A program made the translations under genes and the position numbers. The notes beneath the pieces are model-generated. The model did no database searches. It was not told the DNA's origin and saw nothing but the letters and a program-made list of their open reading frames with translations. From Candidatus Peribacteria bacterium (GTDB lineage: Bacteria; Patescibacteriota; Gracilibacteria; Peribacterales; Peribacteraceae): a stretch of DNA of 64,000 nt. This document shows, one piece after another, positions 60,481 through 64,000 of the stretch (positions are counted from its first letter, which is position 1; each line of letters opens with the position of its first letter). The stretch covers positions 186,001-250,000 of the forward strand of contig JACKFU010000001.1 of assembly GCA_020632295.1 (NCBI GenBank), in the 5' to 3' direction.

Positions 60481-61179
60481 ATGGATATTCACCATGTTAA
60501 TGCGCAGTCTGATGATGAGTTTATTGACGAAGCTGTACTGACTCTCACAGAACGTCTCGAGCAACATATTGATGAGTTTGGACACGCTATTCTTGGACTC
60601 TCTGGTGGCTCTACGCCAGCGCCTATCTACACAGCGCTTGGAAAACAAGATCTTAATTGGAACAATGTCAGTGTATTTCTTGTAGATGAACGGTACATCG
60701 ACCCCTCACACAAAGACAGTAACCAAAACCTCATCCGTAACACTCTCCTTGCCCATGCAACCATCCCTGAAGCACAACTTTTTTTTCCGGATACTACACT
60801 CGATATTGAACCATGTGTCGTACGCTACGAACAGGATCTTGCAGAACTTTTAAGTAAGGGTATACCGCATACTGTTACCTTGGGCCTTGGCGAAGATGGA
60901 CATATTGCCTCTCTCTTTCCGCCTGTTCCTGCAGAGGGATATGGCGATCGCTTGGTGATGCACACCACCACGGATACATTTGCTGTGCACGATCGCATTA
61001 GTACAACTATGGTCGTTATCGGATCTGCCGATAGAAAGGTATTCTTCCTAAAGGGCGAAGGGAAGAAGTTCGTCTGGGAAGAGATGATGCACGATGACAA
61101 CGCAGAAATCATGATGGAACGCTGGCCCGCTAAAGCCGCACTCGCACTGGGGGGAGGGGTGGTCGTTACCAAGTGGTAA
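60481..61179 (+). CDS. pgl: 6-phosphogluconolactonase
   Basis: 232 residues. AILGLSGGSTPAPIYTAL, VFLVDERYIDPSHKDSNQNL and TLGLGEDGHIASLFPP are the SugI/NagB-type lactonase motifs. Hydrolyses the Zwf product. It starts 1 nt after the zwf stop, so the two are co-translated and form the oxidative entry to the pentose phosphate pathway. No gnd is present in the window. Confidence 0.93.
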   Translation: MDIHHVNAQSDDEFIDEAVLTLTERLEQHIDEFGHAILGLSGGSTPAPIYTALGKQDLNWNNVSVFLVDERYIDPSHKDSNQNLIRNTLLAHATIPEAQLFFPDTTLDIEPCVVRYEQDLAELLSKGIPHTVTLGLGEDGHIASLFPPVPAEGYGDRLVMHTTTDTFAVHDRISTTMVVIGSADRKVFFLKGEGKKFVWEEMMHDDNAEIMMERWPAKAALALGGGVVVTKW

Positions 61180-61197
61180 GAGGAAAGCGGAAAGTGA

Positions 61198-61542
61198 TCA
61201 AACGTATTTGATGTGACGATAGACCTTGGACTTGATAATGAGAACTGCATCCATACGCCATGGTGCATCGTACTCATGAAGGTACATCCACTTCCATGCC
61301 GCACGTTTCATCTTCTTTTTTTTGTGATGATTCAATGCCATCTCCGGTGGAAATTCTGGATCATACATTGTACGCGTTTTCACTTCGACAAACACAAGGC
61401 AGCGCTCGGTACAATCGTAGGCAATGATATCGATCTCATCGCGTCCTAGTCGCACATTGCATTCATGAATTTTGTAGTTTTTAGAGCGCAGAAACGCTGC
61501 TGCTATTTGTTCACCGTGCTGTCCTATCTTGATCGTATTCAT
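61198..61542 (-). CDS. yraN: UPF0102 (YraN) endonuclease-like protein
   Basis: 114 residues from MNTIKIGQHGEQIAAAFLRS. GRDEIDIIAYD and LVFVEVKTRTM give the E-D-ExK pattern of Holliday-junction-resolvase-like nucleases. The upstream open frame runs antisense through comM and is rejected. Function in YraN proteins is not settled. Divergent to comM across 72 nt; stop is UGA. Confidence 0.85.
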   Translation of the reverse strand: MNTIKIGQHGEQIAAAFLRSKNYKIHECNVRLGRDEIDIIAYDCTERCLVFVEVKTRTMYDPEFPPEMALNHHKKKKMKRAAWKWMYLHEYDAPWRMDAVLIIKSKVYRHIKYV

Positions 61543-61614
61543 GCGGTAAAGGTGTACGTTCGTCCAGTCAATTGTATCGACAAATAGCGGTGTACGCAAG
61601 TACACTCGTGTCCC

Positions 61615-63120
61615 ATGCTTACCAAACTCACTGCCTTCCAAACCATCGGCCTCCAGAGTGAACGTGTTTGCGTCGAGGTTGGCACCACGCGCGGCGGTGA
61701 TGAGCCGAAGTTTTACATTGTCGGGCTGGGGGATACTGCTATTAAAGAGAGTCGACAGCGTGTGCATATGGCACTGCGCAGCAGTGGATTCAAACTCGCG
61801 TCAGGGAGAACGATTACGGTCAACCTCGCACCGGCAAACCTGCGAAAATCTGGTCCACGCTACGACCTTGCCATCGCACTGGGCCTGCTGGTTGTCAACG
61901 GGGAAGTGCACGTTGCAGATGACACGCTTGCCTCTATGGCCTTCCTCGGTGAACTCGCACTCGATGGGAGTCTTCGTCATGTTAGTGGCGTACTGCCGGC
62001 TGCTATCGCCTGCAAAGAGCATGGCATACGGACTCTTGTTGTTCCTGCGGATAATGGCGCAGAGGCTGCACTCATTCCTGGTGTCGATGTTGTCGCTGTG
62101 CACAGTCTAAAAGAGCTGGTCGATATCTTACGAGGTGAAGCAGTGCCAGAACAAATTACCCCACCTGCAAGTGCAGTATATCTGGAACACGACATTGTCG
62201 ACTTTGCCGATGTCCGCGGACAGCATAGCGTAAAACGTGCACTAGAGATTGCTGCAGCAGGAGGACACAACGTGCTTCTTAGTGGGGCCCCCGGGGCCGG
62301 TAAAACACTTCTTGCGAGGGCGTTTCGTGGGATTCTGCCCCCGCTCTCGCAGGAGGAATCTATTGAAATTAGTCGTATCTACTCTGTAGCAAATAAACTC
62401 CCAAGTGACAGCCCGCTTGTAGCCCACAGACCATTTCGCACCGTGCATCACACAGCAAGTGGCGTGAGCATTGTCGGTGGTGGGCAAGTGCCTGGCCCCG
62501 GAGAGATTAGCTTGGCGCATCGTGGCGTTCTGTTTTTGGATGAGCTTGCGGAATTTCCAACCCAAGTACTTGAGGTGCTCAGACAACCACTCGAAGACAG
62601 AACCATTACCGTAACAAGAGCAAACGGTAGTGTGACGTTCCCTGCAGACTTTATTATGGTCGCCGCAATGAACCCTGCAAAATACTGTGCAGGAAACGCA
62701 CAGAAAATTAAGAGCCGCATTAGTCAGCCGCTGCTTGATCGCATTGATCTCACCATTGATGTACAACCTGTCGACATTGATGATTTACAAAAAAAACCCG
62801 ATAGCTCCACAGAGTCTTCCTCCGTTATTCGTGAACGCGTTCTTGCAGCGCGTCAGGCACAGGAAAAACGTTTTGCTGATATGCCCATATCTACCAATAA
62901 GGAGATGGGCGTAAAACAGATTGATGCTCTCTGCCCACTGTGCTCGGTATCACAGATGCTCCTTAAACAAGCTGTGCAGCGTATGAACCTCTCTGCTCGT
63001 AGTTACCACCGTACTATCAAAGTCGCACGTACCATAGCCGATTTAGCTCAAGCAAAAGATATAGAGCCTGCACACGTTGCTGAGGCATTGCAGTATCGAC
63101 AGAATATTGATGGAGAATAG
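61615..63120 (+). CDS. comM: YifB/ComM-family Mg-chelatase-like ATPase
   Basis: 501 residues. N-terminal ChlI-like domain (FYIVGLGDTAIKESRQRVHM), AAA+ domain with Walker A LSGAPGAGKTLLARAF and Walker B VLFLDELAEFP, C-terminal domain (NLSARSYHRTIKVARTIADL). ComM is a hexameric helicase that promotes branch migration of donor DNA during natural transformation; single-strand uptake genes are not in this window. Confidence 0.93.
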   Translation: MLTKLTAFQTIGLQSERVCVEVGTTRGGDEPKFYIVGLGDTAIKESRQRVHMALRSSGFKLASGRTITVNLAPANLRKSGPRYDLAIALGLLVVNGEVHVADDTLASMAFLGELALDGSLRHVSGVLPAAIACKEHGIRTLVVPADNGAEAALIPGVDVVAVHSLKELVDILRGEAVPEQITPPASAVYLEHDIVDFADVRGQHSVKRALEIAAAGGHNVLLSGAPGAGKTLLARAFRGILPPLSQEESIEISRIYSVANKLPSDSPLVAHRPFRTVHHTASGVSIVGGGQVPGPGEISLAHRGVLFLDELAEFPTQVLEVLRQPLEDRTITVTRANGSVTFPADFIMVAAMNPAKYCAGNAQKIKSRISQPLLDRIDLTIDVQPVDIDDLQKKPDSSTESSSVIRERVLAARQAQEKRFADMPISTNKEMGVKQIDALCPLCSVSQMLLKQAVQRMNLSARSYHRTIKVARTIADLAQAKDIEPAHVAEALQYRQNIDGE

Positions 63121-63146
63121 CTGCGTAGTTCGCTACTATCCTTGCG

Positions 63147-63983
63147 ATGCACTTCGGGGATGCACTAACGGCTGCTACCACAGAGAAATCTCCTGTCTGT
63201 GTTGGACTGGATCCAAACATGAGCAAGCTTCCTGAAGGCATTGCTCAGGATGCAAATGGTGTCCTCGAGTTTTGTAAAGGCATTGTCGATGCGGTGAAAG
63301 ACATCGCCTGCTGTATTAAACCACAGATGGCGTATTTTGAACTTCTTGGCTGGGAGGGGATGAAGGTATTCTGGGAAGTTTGTGCATACGCAAAGCAGCA
63401 AAACCTAATAGTCATTGCCGACGGTAAGCGCAACGATATTGGTACAACCTGCGAAGCCTATGCGGATGCGTACCTCAATGAACTCAGTCCCATAGATGCA
63501 CTGACTGTATCGCCATATCTCGGCAGCGATGGCATCGCTCCATTTGTCGAACGTTGCGTGCAACATCGCAAAGGGATCTTTGTTCTCGTAAAAACGAGCA
63601 ACCCAAGTAGTGGGGAATTACAAGATTTACCCTGTGGCGATGAAGTGGTGCACGAGCATATGGCACAACTTATCGAAGGAATGGCAGCGCAGCATATTGG
63701 TGAGAGTGGCCTGTCATGTATAGGAGCTGTTGTTGGTGCTACGTATCCCGAAGAACTCAAGTACCTGCGCACTCTCATGCCCCATGTACCGTTTCTCATT
63801 CCTGGTTATGGTGCACAAGGTGGTAGTGCAGCAGATATAGTCGGTGGCTTTATTGGTAACACCGGAGCGGTTGTAAACTCTTCACGCAGTATTATTTTTG
63901 CCAGTAACGGCAGCGATTGGAAAGAAGCAGCACAGGAGGCAGCAGAACACATGAGAAGCGACCTACAAGCTGTGCTCGCGTAA
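63147..63983 (+). CDS. pyrF: Orotidine 5'-phosphate decarboxylase
   Basis: 278 residues, type 2 PyrF. SPVCVGLDPNMSKLPEG, IKPQMAYFELLGWEGM, catalytic VIADGKRNDIGTTCEAYADA (DxKxxDI), PYLGSDGIAPFVE and FLIPGYGAQGGSAADIVGGF. Last step of UMP synthesis. TACTAT (63134-63139) ends 7 nt before the ATG. Confidence 0.95.
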   Translation: MHFGDALTAATTEKSPVCVGLDPNMSKLPEGIAQDANGVLEFCKGIVDAVKDIACCIKPQMAYFELLGWEGMKVFWEVCAYAKQQNLIVIADGKRNDIGTTCEAYADAYLNELSPIDALTVSPYLGSDGIAPFVERCVQHRKGIFVLVKTSNPSSGELQDLPCGDEVVHEHMAQLIEGMAAQHIGESGLSCIGAVVGATYPEELKYLRTLMPHVPFLIPGYGAQGGSAADIVGGFIGNTGAVVNSSRSIIFASNGSDWKEAAQEAAEHMRSDLQAVLA

Positions 63984-64000
63984 TTATTTCCAGACGCTTC

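Noticed and set aside
61543..61767. N-terminal extension of YraN
   Set aside because: It is antisense to comM, and the conserved YraN start (MNTIKIGQHGEQ) lies at 61542.
1..64000. CRISPR array or Cas genes
   Set aside because: No regularly spaced direct repeats with unique spacers and no Cas motifs. The repeats at 6.9-7.1 kb are 10-bp phased hexamers, and those at 51.5 kb are simple tandems.
1..64000. Gracilibacteria genetic code (UGA = Gly)
   Set aside because: UGA ends well-defined genes (for example yraN and the pyruvyl transferase), no conserved protein contains in-frame UGA, and the tRNA-Trp anticodon is CCA.

Overview
The backbone looks like a Patescibacteria (CPR) genome, most plausibly of the Peregrinibacteria/Peribacteria type. 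The supporting signs are small streamlined genes, many short secreted proteins of unknown function, Patescibacteria-style dispersed micro-repeats, an apparent lack of Shine-Dalgarno sites, and roughly balanced base composition. UGA is used as a stop and the tRNA-Trp has a CCA anticodon, so the recoded Gracilibacteria code does not apply. Lineage is inference, because no rRNA or marker phylogeny could be run.

Layout. Positions 1-1450 are chromosome: the end of a dGTPase gene and a secreted M23 peptidase. A tRNA-Trp (1451-1526) is the integration target of a mobile element. Element A runs from the 3' end of the tRNA to about 25.84 kb. Its own AT-richer core carries a large serine recombinase, a TOPRIM primase-helicase, two HTH regulators, an iteron-like repeat field, a well-folded candidate structured RNA, three small membrane proteins, an ImmA/DUF4411 module (left part), and ParB plus two further serine recombinases (right part). 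Between about 10.1 and 22.4 kb sits a GC-richer block with a different gene style, resembling planctomycete plasmid genes: Xre-RES and ParE-type toxin-antitoxin pairs, DUF932, trypco2, and broken pieces of a primase, a replication initiator and a TraG/VirD4-like coupling ATPase. The ATPase is cut by inversions; undoing one inversion on paper restores two genes.

A second short block (25.87-27.68 kb) has no recombinase but is bordered by the same attachment arms, as if two elements inserted in tandem. The left attachment site lies inside the 3' end of the recombinase reading frame, so integration exchanges the enzyme's C-terminus.

From about 28.4 kb to the end is dense chromosome: lineage-specific secreted proteins, Fic, TopA, HU, a KH/R3H RNA-binding protein, DnaJ, RecJ, undecaprenyl carrier recycling (UppP plus DUF368), Hsp20, GalU, UvrB, SerS, a peptidoglycan amidase-SpoIID fusion, MetK, glycosyltransferases, Zwf-Pgl, YraN, ComM and PyrF. 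Many of these genes have a TANNNT -10 hexamer ending only 6-8 nt before the start codon, pointing to leaderless transcription. Short palindromic or tandem micro-repeats recur between genes and, in frame, inside housekeeping genes. A four-helix-bundle (S23-like) gene is enclosed by inverted copies of one such repeat.
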